A stretch of 64,000 nt of DNA, from assembly GCF_010093065.1 (NCBI RefSeq), contig NZ_CP048113.1:5270001-5334000 (forward strand). Direction: 5' to 3'. The position numbers and the translations under genes were made by a program. The notes under the pieces are model-generated. The model made no database searches. It was given only the letters and a program-made list of their open reading frames with translations, and was not told the DNA's origin. Source of the DNA: Chitinophaga agri (lineage in GTDB: Bacteria; Bacteroidota; Bacteroidia; Chitinophagales; Chitinophagaceae). Position 1 is the stretch's first letter, and each line of letters opens with the position of its first letter. Positions 27,332 to 34,577 of this stretch are shown piece after piece.

Positions 27332-27802
27332 TTATTTACAGTCTCCTTTCACAAAGGGAGTTTCTTCAAATTTCAGTTTCGCCGCATCTTTTTCAAATAC
27401 CGGGATACCCTGATCATTAATGGAAGAAGGAATTGCTTCAAATGCCTGGTTGTTTTCCAGTTTGAATACCACCGGTCTTACACTTGTTACACCTTCACTC
27501 ATGAAGCTGTACTGTGCTTCCAGGATATTATTGGCGATAGTACCGGTAATGGTACCCTGGTTTTTATCTTTTTCAAAGAGACGGTATTCCAGTTGTCCGC
27601 TGATCGCTTCATTCGTCGTCTCAAATTGCAGGTAGGATGTATCCTTACCTGAAATACGTGTAAAACATTGCGGACCTGCGGCTACCGGAGCTGTAGCAGG
27701 AGCAGTGCTGCTATCTTTTTCAGTTGATTCAGCAGTCTTGTTGGCTGATTCCTGGCAACTTAACATCGTTAATAAGGCTGCAGCTGCAAAATATAGTTTC
27801 AT
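27332..27802 (-). CDS. lipoprotein of unknown function
   Basis: The 156-residue protein begins with a lipobox (AAALLTMLSCQES, Cys about residue 16) and a Ser/Thr/Ala/Pro-rich tether, then a single domain with an even beta-strand pattern (FTRISGKDTSYLQFETTNEAISGQLEYR) and a Cys near the C-terminus. I do not recognise the family. The pattern GQLEYRLFEKDKNQGTITG is found in small Bacteroidota exported proteins with a one-sheet barrel fold, but no function can be given. It is monocistronic and convergent with the uptake operon. Confidence 0.75.
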   Translation of the reverse strand: MKLYFAAAALLTMLSCQESANKTAESTEKDSSTAPATAPVAAGPQCFTRISGKDTSYLQFETTNEAISGQLEYRLFEKDKNQGTITGTIANNILEAQYSFMSEGVTSVRPVVFKLENNQAFEAIPSSINDQGIPVFEKDAAKLKFEETPFVKGDCK

Positions 27803-27846
27803 ATAACTGGTTTTTGCCTTATAGAACGAATAGCATGCCAGAGAGT

Positions 27847-27854
27847 TACTTTTG
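27847..27854 (+). promoter_or_regulatory. -7 box TACTTTTG upstream of the MarR-like gene
   Basis: A full match to TAnnTTTG with no clear -33 element; it would give a leader of about 120 bases before ATG 27982. Confidence 0.35.
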
Positions 27855-27981
27855 CGTATTAATTTATTTTACCCGGAGGTGGTTTTTTCGTTGTGCCGGT
27901 GGAATGGGCTGTACCTACACCAATCAATATTGCAATGTGGTTTGGAGAGAAGTATTAACTTACTGTTATAATAGCTATACT

Positions 27982-28392
27982 ATGGAATCTAACAAGCCGA
28001 TAGGCTGGTATCTTAAAGAGGCAGACAAACGTATTACTGCTTTCCTGGAGGATGAATTTTCGGACCTGTCTATTTCCCGTTATCAATGGATGATCATGCA
28101 GCGTATTGCAACTGCGGGGAGCATCGATACCTGGCAGTATTTTCAGGAGCTGAAGGCACATATTACCGTACAGCAATATGGAGAGATCATACAATCAATG
28201 ACAGAACGTGGCTGGATATCTGTTTCGGGGGAAGATCAGCGTGTCTTCACTGCAGCAGGAGAGGAAGCTTATCAGCAGATTGGGCAGTTGCAGCAGGAAA
28301 GGAACGCCCGTATGTTACATGGGATCAGTGAAGAGGAGTATAAACTGATGCTCAGTGTATTGAACCGGATTATTGAGAATATGAGTCAGTAG
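27982..28392 (+). CDS. MarR-like winged-helix protein
   Basis: From ATG 27982 the gene codes for 136 residues. A helix-rich dimerisation start (MESNKPIGWYLKEADKRITAFLE) is followed by a helix-turn-helix-like region (SIDTWQYFQELKAHITVQQYGEIIQSMTERGWI), a wing (VSGEDQRVFTAAGEEAYQQIG) and a C-terminal helix (LMLSVLNRIIENMSQ), the MarR order. It is probably a small DNA-binding regulator; the target is unknown. An upstream extension in frame exists but reads as low-complexity Cys/Tyr/Phe-rich sequence and is not favoured. Confidence 0.75.
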   Translation: MESNKPIGWYLKEADKRITAFLEDEFSDLSISRYQWMIMQRIATAGSIDTWQYFQELKAHITVQQYGEIIQSMTERGWISVSGEDQRVFTAAGEEAYQQIGQLQQERNARMLHGISEEEYKLMLSVLNRIIENMSQ

Positions 28393-28415
28393 CTCTGATA
28401 AGGGGTAAATCTGTT

Positions 28416-28446
28416 TTTGGCTGTAAATGATTAATCAATACATTTG
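28416..28446 (+). promoter_or_regulatory. consensus promoter TTTG-N19-TACATTTG
   Basis: TTTG at 28416-28419 and TACATTTG at 28439-28446, separated by 19 bases, match the Bacteroidota consensus exactly; the next ATG is at 28490. Confidence 0.7.
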
Positions 28447-28489
28447 TCTGGTCTCTTAAGGGCTTTAAATTAAATTAAACAATATTAAT

Positions 28490-28771
28490 ATGGCAAAGTT
28501 ACCCAAGTTTATGATCGCAGATGATCCAGTTACGGATCCAGATAATGAGTATATCTTTCATACTGAACAGCCCCGTTTCTTCGCTAAGCGTGTAGATGAG
28601 GATGAGGAAAACGGTCATATTGATATCGTGGTGGAGCTGGACAATGTGGATGAGTACTTTAAAAATGACCCGGCAAAGAAAGAGGAACTGCTGGAAGAGC
28701 TGGAAGAATGGTATTATTCTTATCTTGAATGGCTGGAGGAAGATGAGTTTGAAGATGAAGACGAAGAATAG
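28490..28771 (+). CDS. small highly acidic protein of unknown function
   Basis: The 93-residue protein has no signal or membrane segment. It starts MAKLPKFMIADDPV and ends in a run rich in Glu and Asp (about residues 65-93). The phrase ENGHIDIVVELDNVDEYF suggests a short alpha/beta unit. It has a consensus promoter, a 93-codon reading frame with normal codon use and a terminator at 28791, so it is a real monocistronic gene. I do not recognise a family. Confidence 0.75.
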   Translation: MAKLPKFMIADDPVTDPDNEYIFHTEQPRFFAKRVDEDEENGHIDIVVELDNVDEYFKNDPAKKEELLEELEEWYYSYLEWLEEDEFEDEDEE

Positions 28772-28790
28772 TTAATGATATTTAGTATAA

Positions 28791-28827
28791 CGTGTAAAGT
28801 CAGCATTTTGCTGACTTTACACGTTTA
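28791..28827 (+). terminator. intrinsic terminator
   Basis: A perfect 15-bp stem (CGTGTAAAGTCAGCA / TGCTGACTTTACACG) with a 3-base loop and a short T run, 20 bases after the acidic-protein gene and 12 bases before the PhzF gene. Confidence 0.75.
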
Positions 28828-28838
28828 ATACCCTTACT

Positions 28839-29627
28839 ATGACCGAATTGAATTTATACCAGGTAGATGCTTTCACTGACCGTGTCTTTGGCGGTAATCC
28901 TGCCTGTGTGATCCCACTTGAACAATGGCTGCCTGATGAACAGTTGTTGCTGCTGGCCCGTGAGAACGCGGTAGCAGAGACAGCCTTTTTTATACCGGGG
29001 GAGGACCGTTTTTCTTTACGCTGGTTTACACCTGACATCGAGATGGACCTTTGCGGACATGCGACGCTGGCTACTGCACATGTTATTAAAACATTTCTTA
29101 ACTATACTAAGGGTAGTATATTGTTTGACTCCGCCAGCGGACCATTGACAGTGACATTCCGAGATGACCGGTATGTGCTGGATTTTCCATCCAGGAAACC
29201 CCTGCCAGCCAATCTGCCAACAGAATTGAGGTATGCCTTCGCTACCACACCGGCAGCGGTTTTGAAAGCCCGGGACTACGTACTGGTGTATGAGCGTGAG
29301 GAAGATGTGCTGCATATGAAAGTGGACAGGCACTGGCTGGACAAGATCAACCTGGATCCTGGTGGCGTGATCATTACAGCGCCCGGGAATGACTGTGATT
29401 TTGTTTCCCGTTTCTTTACACCGCAGGCATCTATACTGGAAGATCCGGTGACCGGATCGGCACACTGCTCACTGATACCTTACTGGAGTGAGCGGTTGGG
29501 TAAAAAGGAGCTGAAAGCACAGCAGCTGTCCGAACGGGTGGGTACCTTGTTTTGTACAGATAATGAGGATCGCGTGCTGATAGCAGGTGATGCCCGTACC
29601 TTCTCAGCAGGTAAGTGCTGGATATAG
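28839..29627 (+). CDS. PhzF-family isomerase/epimerase-like protein
   Basis: The 262-residue protein has the PhzF family pattern: start LNLYQVDAFTDRVFGGNPA, the catalytic glutamate region ENAVAETAFF (Glu about residue 47), and DLCGHATLATAHV. The second half repeats the diaminopimelate-epimerase-like fold, with FTPQASILEDPVTGSAH. Members isomerise small metabolites; despite the name, no phenazine genes are near, so the substrate is unknown. It is single-gene, between two terminator-like structures and the SnoaL-like gene. Confidence 0.92.
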   Translation: MTELNLYQVDAFTDRVFGGNPACVIPLEQWLPDEQLLLLARENAVAETAFFIPGEDRFSLRWFTPDIEMDLCGHATLATAHVIKTFLNYTKGSILFDSASGPLTVTFRDDRYVLDFPSRKPLPANLPTELRYAFATTPAAVLKARDYVLVYEREEDVLHMKVDRHWLDKINLDPGGVIITAPGNDCDFVSRFFTPQASILEDPVTGSAHCSLIPYWSERLGKKELKAQQLSERVGTLFCTDNEDRVLIAGDARTFSAGKCWI

Positions 29628-29711
29628 TTTTTCCATCCCCGGGGTACAACCATTTTTACTTTTCCATATCAGATCAATGATTTTTTACAATTCCGGCCCC
29701 CGATGGTCAGG

Positions 29712-29719
29712 TAACTTTG
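29712..29719 (+). promoter_or_regulatory. -7 box TAACTTTG upstream of the SnoaL-like gene
   Basis: A full match to TAnnTTTG 13 bases before ATG 29733; a T-rich stretch, not a clean TTTG, occupies the -33 position. Confidence 0.5.
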
Positions 29720-29732
29720 TGATAAACAAACA

Positions 29733-30182
29733 ATGAAATTTTTAACGTACCTGTGTGCGGCGCTGATCATGCCTTTATTATCAACCGCACAGCGTGTGAA
29801 AAAAACAAAGACTGATATGGATAACAAAGCGATCATCAGGAAGATGTATGAAGACGCATTCAACAAGGGGAACCTGACCGAACTCTCCCAATTTGTTTCG
29901 GATGCCTACCCCGGGAAATTTGCACAGCATTTATTGCCACTAAAGACGGCGTTTCCGGACGCGCAATGGATTATTAAGGACATGCTTGCAGAAGGCGATA
30001 AAGTGGTCGTATTTCAGCAGTTTTGTGGCACACATAAAGATACATTCCAGCATATTCCTCCGACGGGGAAATATGTGACAGGAAATGGCATAGTGACCTA
30101 TGAGCTGAAAGGCGGTAAGATTGTCAACACACAGGTACTGACTGACCGTCTGGGCTTTTTAGAAGCCCTGGGCGTCAGATAA
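29733..30182 (+). CDS. secreted SnoaL-like (ester cyclase-type) protein
   Basis: The 149-residue protein has a signal peptide (MKFLTYLCAALIMPLLSTAQ) and then a SnoaL/NTF2-like domain: NKAIIRKMYEDAFNKGNL, a hydrophobic strand pair around WIIKDMLAEGDKVVVFQQF, and HIPPTGKYVTGNGIVTYEL, which matches the ester-cyclase subgroup. Members bind small hydrophobic molecules in a cone-shaped pocket; many are non-enzymatic. A cytoplasmic form starting at Met 29 (MDNKAIIRK) is conceivable but the signal peptide and promoter favour export. Confidence 0.8.
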   Translation: MKFLTYLCAALIMPLLSTAQRVKKTKTDMDNKAIIRKMYEDAFNKGNLTELSQFVSDAYPGKFAQHLLPLKTAFPDAQWIIKDMLAEGDKVVVFQQFCGTHKDTFQHIPPTGKYVTGNGIVTYELKGGKIVNTQVLTDRLGFLEALGVR

Positions 30183-30212
30183 TACTATATCAGACAATAT
30201 TAATGAACGCTT

Positions 30213-30824
30213 CTATCTGATCTCATTGATGGAATAAAGTTTGAAGAGTCTACCAGGAGGAGGCAGGTAATAATATCCTTCTTTGCGCAGTTTAAATAAT
30301 GCGGCATCAGTTTGATGCTCAGTGACCCTATACAATGAGTCGGACTCGTAGCGATAAATGCCCGGGCCATTCACTACCGGTATTTTACTGGCGGTGGGTG
30401 GCATTTTATTTACCTCCAGCATGGGATGTTTCTTGTCGGGATGCGCATAGAACCACACACCTTCTTCAAAGGTATTACTGAATCTGTCCCTTTTCAGTGT
30501 CCGGGTATAATGTACGATGGTAGAATCGTTAATGAAATCGGTCTTCGCGTCCAGTGCGTAATAACGTTTCTTTTCTCCGACAGGCTTTTCCAGTATGACA
30601 GGAGATGTCTCGGTACCGCAATAATGGACATTCTGCTTCGGCAGTAACATATAAGCTTTGTAACTGCCCTTGTTAATAACAGTGTCAAAAGTGAAGAACT
30701 TTTGATATTCACGTATCTGTTTTTCATGGAGCTGTGAATAATAAGCGGATACAGTTGTAGTCTGATTGCTTTTGCACGCTGCCAACAGGGAAACACAGAT
30801 AGATAAGGATACAATCAGTTTCAT
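30213..30824 (-). CDS. lipoprotein of unknown function
   Basis: The 203-residue protein has a lipobox (ICVSLLAACKSN, Cys about residue 17). The mature part is mixed alpha/beta with many Tyr residues and a late proline cluster (YYYLPPPGRLFKLY). I do not recognise a family and no catalytic motif is evident. It is convergent with the SnoaL-like gene, 30 bases apart, and appears monocistronic. Confidence 0.7.
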   Translation of the reverse strand: MKLIVSLSICVSLLAACKSNQTTTVSAYYSQLHEKQIREYQKFFTFDTVINKGSYKAYMLLPKQNVHYCGTETSPVILEKPVGEKKRYYALDAKTDFINDSTIVHYTRTLKRDRFSNTFEEGVWFYAHPDKKHPMLEVNKMPPTASKIPVVNGPGIYRYESDSLYRVTEHQTDAALFKLRKEGYYYLPPPGRLFKLYSINEIR

Positions 30825-30911
30825 GACGGTGGAATTATATATATAAATATACTAAAAGTATCTGAAGGTATCGTCTAATTTTACCGGAATATCGACCTCC
30901 TTTTTATGAAA

Positions 30912-31015
30912 GTTGGTTGAGCCTCCCCACCTTTCCCGGTGTCTTTATCCGATGGATTGTACCGGCTTGAGAAGGGGGGACATGAGGCAGCTTCTCCCGG
31001 AATGCGGTTCATCCT
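30912..31015. other. GC-rich, structured intergenic segment
   Basis: The stretch between the lipoprotein gene and the next minus-strand gene is more GC-rich than other gaps and contains an inverted GAGAAG...CTTCTC with G-run and C-run, plus GGTTGAGCCTCCCC. It is not a tRNA, and no riboswitch family or insertion-element end could be identified. It may be a decayed element or a 3' structured region of the minus-strand gene at 31009. Confidence 0.3.
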
Positions 31016-31314
31016 GTATGGTTACCATTGACATACCGGGCGTACATTTCTTTCCAGGTGTCCAGGTCAACGGCTGTCTCTTCTTTATCATCATCAAAGA
31101 CGATCCAGCAGCCACATTTATCCACCATAGCCCATAGTGTATCCATCTCTTCCTGGCTGACGTAATATTGGCCGTACCTGTTATGCCCACCCTGCATAAT
31201 TCGCCAGAGGTCGTATTCCAGATATCCCATCCAGCCGGCGCAAAAACCTTGTTCTGAGATATTGCTCATAAATGCCTCAAGTTCCCTTTGATCCTGTGTA
31301 AGGTCGTGCAGCAT
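31009..31314 (-). CDS. small cytoplasmic protein of unknown function
   Basis: The 101-residue protein has no signal. It is rich in aromatic residues and Asp/Glu: EQGFCAGWMGYLEYDLWRIMQGG, then VDKCGCWIVFDDDKEETAVDL and a final DTWKEMYARYVNG helix. The WIVFDDDKEETAVDLDTWKEMY pattern looks like a compact alpha/beta domain that I cannot name. The ATG at 31314 is preceded on the minus strand by TACCTTCA, a -7-like box. It may be monocistronic. Confidence 0.6.
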   Translation of the reverse strand: MLHDLTQDQRELEAFMSNISEQGFCAGWMGYLEYDLWRIMQGGHNRYGQYYVSQEEMDTLWAMVDKCGCWIVFDDDKEETAVDLDTWKEMYARYVNGNHTG

Positions 31315-31384
31315 GATGTTGAAGGTATTTGATATTTCTGCTGTAATAGTAGTGAATGTAGTTTACAGGTACAAAAAAACGCTA

Positions 31385-31392
31385 TAGATTTG
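31385..31392 (+). promoter_or_regulatory. -7 box TAGATTTG abutting a start codon
   Basis: A full TAnnTTTG match ends three bases before ATG 31396, with GTTTAC about 19 bases upstream. It implies a leaderless mRNA and rules out the in-frame TTG at 31390, which lies inside the box. Confidence 0.5.
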
Positions 31393-31395
31393 GGT

Positions 31396-32223
31396 ATGAA
31401 ATGGCCCTGTATTTTATCCCTGCTCCTTCTTACTGCCTGTCATCAGGCGTCAACACATGATAAGTCCGATCGTGCTGCGGTAGCCGAAATGTCAGTAGAC
31501 CCTTCTACGGAAGAGAAGAAATATATGTCAACCAACATCGCCGAGAAGAAAGCTTACTTTGAACAGACGTTTTTGCAGATGAGAGATACGGCTTCATATG
31601 AGGAAGAGACTATCTGGGGTTCATTGCACATAGGTAATCTTTTTGGGGAGGAACACAGGGCTGCTGTACTGAGAACGATGGTCAATGACTCAACAGCTAA
31701 TGTTGTCGTGTTACGGCAAACAGGGAATAAATGGGATACCATTCTATTTAGAAGTTATCCGGAGATGGAAGTCGTAGCATGGGAGGATTACATCGATATA
31801 AAAGATTTTAACGGCGATGACATTCCTGATCTATTCATAGCAACGGGATGTTCTTACATAATGCATACCGCATCATGGGGAGAGTTATGGTTGTCTGTCA
31901 ATGATCGTTTCAGGAAAGTGGAAGGCTTTGAGGATGTTGTTAATCCAACATACTATAAACAAGACGACAGGATTTATGCTTATCAGAGCAGGGGGTGTGC
32001 AGATATGAATATGTATTTTGGTGTGTTGAGGATCAGCAATTATAAAGTACAGCATATTACAGCTGTGAGTTGTGATTGTTGCAGTGAAGATAGCTGTATC
32101 ATAAAAGCAGATGCGAGGAAGGCCATTACTGTTCCTATTCAAAAAGCATGTGAGTATGTGCCGGCGTACTATGCTGATGTGGTTAAAGAAAAGTGCGATT
32201 GGGTGATTGAACACCGTCAGTAA
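31396..32223 (+). CDS. VCBS/FG-GAP-like lipoprotein of unknown function
   Basis: With ATG 31396 the protein has about 275 residues. The lipobox is SLLLLTACHQ (Cys about residue 15). Near the middle lies YIDIKDFNGDDIPDLFIATG, a calcium-binding D-x-N-x-D-x-x-D loop of the FG-GAP/VCBS/XAC2610 type. The second half contains a Cys cluster (SCDCCSEDSC), which could form disulfides or bind metal. It is likely a surface or periplasmic protein; no enzymatic function can be inferred. It is single-gene, divergent from the small minus-strand gene. Confidence 0.7.
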   Translation: MKWPCILSLLLLTACHQASTHDKSDRAAVAEMSVDPSTEEKKYMSTNIAEKKAYFEQTFLQMRDTASYEEETIWGSLHIGNLFGEEHRAAVLRTMVNDSTANVVVLRQTGNKWDTILFRSYPEMEVVAWEDYIDIKDFNGDDIPDLFIATGCSYIMHTASWGELWLSVNDRFRKVEGFEDVVNPTYYKQDDRIYAYQSRGCADMNMYFGVLRISNYKVQHITAVSCDCCSEDSCIIKADARKAITVPIQKACEYVPAYYADVVKEKCDWVIEHRQ

Positions 32224-32505
32224 AAATTATCCTTCGTTAGAAATACTCATTATAAAAAAGAACAGTTGGTTGAGATCCGGCTGTCCTTTTGTATCGCTGA
32301 TTATTTATTTATAACTATACTTTACCAGTTCATGTAGAATAGGGATTTTGTCCTGTACTGTGAATAATGAAGGAAGGATGTCCGCAAAGAACGCCGTGAT
32401 AGCGGGCGAAGAAGATTGTATGTGACTACCATTAATTGAAATCGTCCATAGTGTGTAAAATTTATTGTTTTTTTCGTGGCGACACATAATAGTTAATATA
32501 TCGCC
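32224..32505. other. convergent intergenic gap, no supported gene
   Basis: This 282-base stretch between two convergent genes is AT-rich. A 60-codon minus-strand frame at 32305-32487 has no family resemblance and no promoter. I see no clear terminator here. Confidence 0.5.
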
Positions 32506-34272
32506 TTATTTATTTTTCAGTGCGACGTCAATCCAGGTAGTCGAGTAACTATGTAAACCGTCGCTGTTTCGCAATGCGCGATTGAGTGTTACTGAATCCA
32601 TTAGTTTAACACTGTCTACAGTTGATATGAGTCTGTTGAAATCGATGTTATTCCTGGAAAAGTAAAATGAGTTATTGCGGTAAAACTTGAGGTAGTTTCT
32701 TAGTGTATGTTCCGCATCCCGAAAAAATATGATATCTTTTTTAGATTGTTGATAATCGGCTTCAGAAAAACCAATATCTGTCATTACAGGTTGCCTGTTG
32801 TGGTATAAGCATACATCCGATACGAACTGTGTTATTTTTGCTTCGTCTAATGTTTGTGCTGCTGGTTCGATGGTATTATTCTTTTTGTTTCCCAATAAAG
32901 GTCTGAATAAGTTATTCTTCCGCATGTAGATGAGACTATTGGAATAGTTCATGAAACAATCGTTAACACCTTGTGAGAATGTAACAGTTTCTATAGGATG
33001 CTCACGAAATTCATCCAGTAATGCCTGCATAGTGGTTACCTGTTTTTGATGGCTGGAGAGGTCGTAGTAGTAGATAGAATCTGCGGTGGAATATACAATT
33101 CTGTTTTTATTAACTGCAATGGCGCTGGGGTCATATGCTGGGAATGGAAGCGTAAAAGCATATTCCCATTTATCGGGGTGAGCGAAGAGGCGATTAGTGT
33201 TAGTAAATATCATATTACCTTTGGCTGCATAGAATTTATCAGTCTCCTCTCCACGTATCGCAACCGGCTTGCTATCTTCTGTATCCATTGTTTGTAATAA
33301 GTGCTCGCGTACTTTGCCATCGGTGCCGCACTCGATGATGCTGTTAGCTGTCACCAGAAATAGCCGGCTGTTTCTGGTGAATATATCAACTGCAGGTGCG
33401 GAAGTAGGTATCGTAAATAATGGCCGCAGCTGCTCATCTGATCTTATGATCTGTCCAGCATTATTTAGGAAATATAGCACACTGTTAGCATCATCCGTGC
33501 TAAATGAAATGTAATCGGGAAGTGGCTTCCATTTAATAGAATCTTTTTTGGTATAAAAGATCATCCCTTCCTCGCTAACCAGCAGAATATCTTTGTAAAT
33601 GCATACTTTATCTATCTCCGGACGACGGATTTCATCTGTTTTGTTATATGCGTTTTGGTCAAGTGGACTGGGAATGTTTTTCCAGCTTCTGCAGTTATCA
33701 TTTGTATAGGCAATAGTGTTGTATACGGACCCAGCGATGCCCTCATGCTGTTGATTGAAGAAGATCGTTTGATAACGCTGTATACTGTCATAAATAGGGA
33801 GTAGTGTCCATGTAAACCCATAATCTTTTGAATACACTATTCCTTTTCCGCCAATAGTCATCCATGCTTCTCCATTCGGGAGGCTCCATGCACCATCTGC
33901 CCAACCTGATGTTCCAAAATTTATTTTTGACCAGCTTTTTCCTCTGTCCTGTGTGTGATAGATGATTTTATGTTCATGATCGCTAGAGAAAGAGCCTGAA
34001 ACGAAGCCCGTATCGCGATTGAAAAAAATTGCAGCGTTAAACGAATTTGTAATTGATACTTCTGGTGTATTGAAATGCCAAAGTCCATTTAGTGAATCTG
34101 CCATTGCAATGTTGCCATCCGGGGTCGTGATTACGAATTGTTCTTCCGGCGTGACATGTAATTTTAGCATCCGGCTGTGGAGCTGCAATGGCATAAGGGT
34201 ATTTGGTTGCTGCGCATAACAGTTCAGGGAGCCGGCTAAAATCAGCATGAATATGTATAAGGACCATTTCAT
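32506..34272 (-). CDS. secreted beta-propeller (BNR/sortilin-like) protein
   Basis: The 588-residue protein has a signal peptide ending near GSLNCYAQ. The body shows repeated propeller strands with Asp-box-like motifs: YHTQDRGKSWSKI, YSKDYGFTWTLL, YTNDNCRSWKNI. These match BNR/YCF48-type propellers that often report exposed surface proteins. The last third (about 480-588) is helical and charged and unrelated to the propeller. No enzymatic residues are evident. It is a single gene, unconnected to the sialidase-like lipoprotein at 2301, whose repeats are longer. Confidence 0.7.
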   Translation of the reverse strand: MKWSLYIFMLILAGSLNCYAQQPNTLMPLQLHSRMLKLHVTPEEQFVITTPDGNIAMADSLNGLWHFNTPEVSITNSFNAAIFFNRDTGFVSGSFSSDHEHKIIYHTQDRGKSWSKINFGTSGWADGAWSLPNGEAWMTIGGKGIVYSKDYGFTWTLLPIYDSIQRYQTIFFNQQHEGIAGSVYNTIAYTNDNCRSWKNIPSPLDQNAYNKTDEIRRPEIDKVCIYKDILLVSEEGMIFYTKKDSIKWKPLPDYISFSTDDANSVLYFLNNAGQIIRSDEQLRPLFTIPTSAPAVDIFTRNSRLFLVTANSIIECGTDGKVREHLLQTMDTEDSKPVAIRGEETDKFYAAKGNMIFTNTNRLFAHPDKWEYAFTLPFPAYDPSAIAVNKNRIVYSTADSIYYYDLSSHQKQVTTMQALLDEFREHPIETVTFSQGVNDCFMNYSNSLIYMRKNNLFRPLLGNKKNNTIEPAAQTLDEAKITQFVSDVCLYHNRQPVMTDIGFSEADYQQSKKDIIFFRDAEHTLRNYLKFYRNNSFYFSRNNIDFNRLISTVDSVKLMDSVTLNRALRNSDGLHSYSTTWIDVALKNK

Positions 34273-34373
34273 ATGGAGAGCATCGGGATTTATTACAGGA
34301 TAAATTTAAAAAGCGATTTCCCTAAATCACCAGTATACACAGGCAATGTTTAGCGGAATGGGCTATTGAGGTA

Positions 34374-34412
34374 TTAAAAAAAGCTGATAGCCTGTAATGC
34401 TATCAGCTTTTC
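34374..34412 (-). terminator. terminator downstream of tRNA-Arg(CCU)
   Basis: AAAAGCTGATAGC / GCTATCAGCTTTT forms a 13-bp stem with a 7-base loop, followed on the minus strand by a T run; it begins just beyond the tRNA 3' end. Confidence 0.85.
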
Positions 34413-34417
34413 TTTCG

Positions 34418-34489
34418 TAGCCCGGACAAGAATCGAACTTGTATCTAAAGTTTAGGAAACTTCTATTCTATCCATTGAACTACCGGGCC
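34418..34489 (-). tRNA. tRNA-Arg, anticodon CCU
   Basis: The 72-base cloverleaf can be folded by hand: acceptor GGCCCGG with CCGGGCT (one G-U), U8-A9, D-stem GTTC/GAAT, anticodon stem GAAGT/ACTTT around loop TTCCTAA (anticodon CCT), and a T-arm with TTCGATT. The CCA end is not encoded. It reads AGG codons. Confidence 0.93.
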
Positions 34490-34577
34490 ATAGGGCGAAA
34501 CCCTAAAGTGGAGTGCAAAAGTAAACGTTTTTTGCATATTTCAAGCAAACCGGATAAAATTTGCACCCCACTATTCC

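Noticed and set aside
30912..31015. group II intron or transposon remnant
   Set aside because: I could not match domain V or a reverse transcriptase fragment; kept only as an unexplained segment.
32305..32487. 60-codon minus-strand frame between two genes
   Set aside because: No domain, no promoter box and no terminator; it lies in an AT-rich convergent gap.
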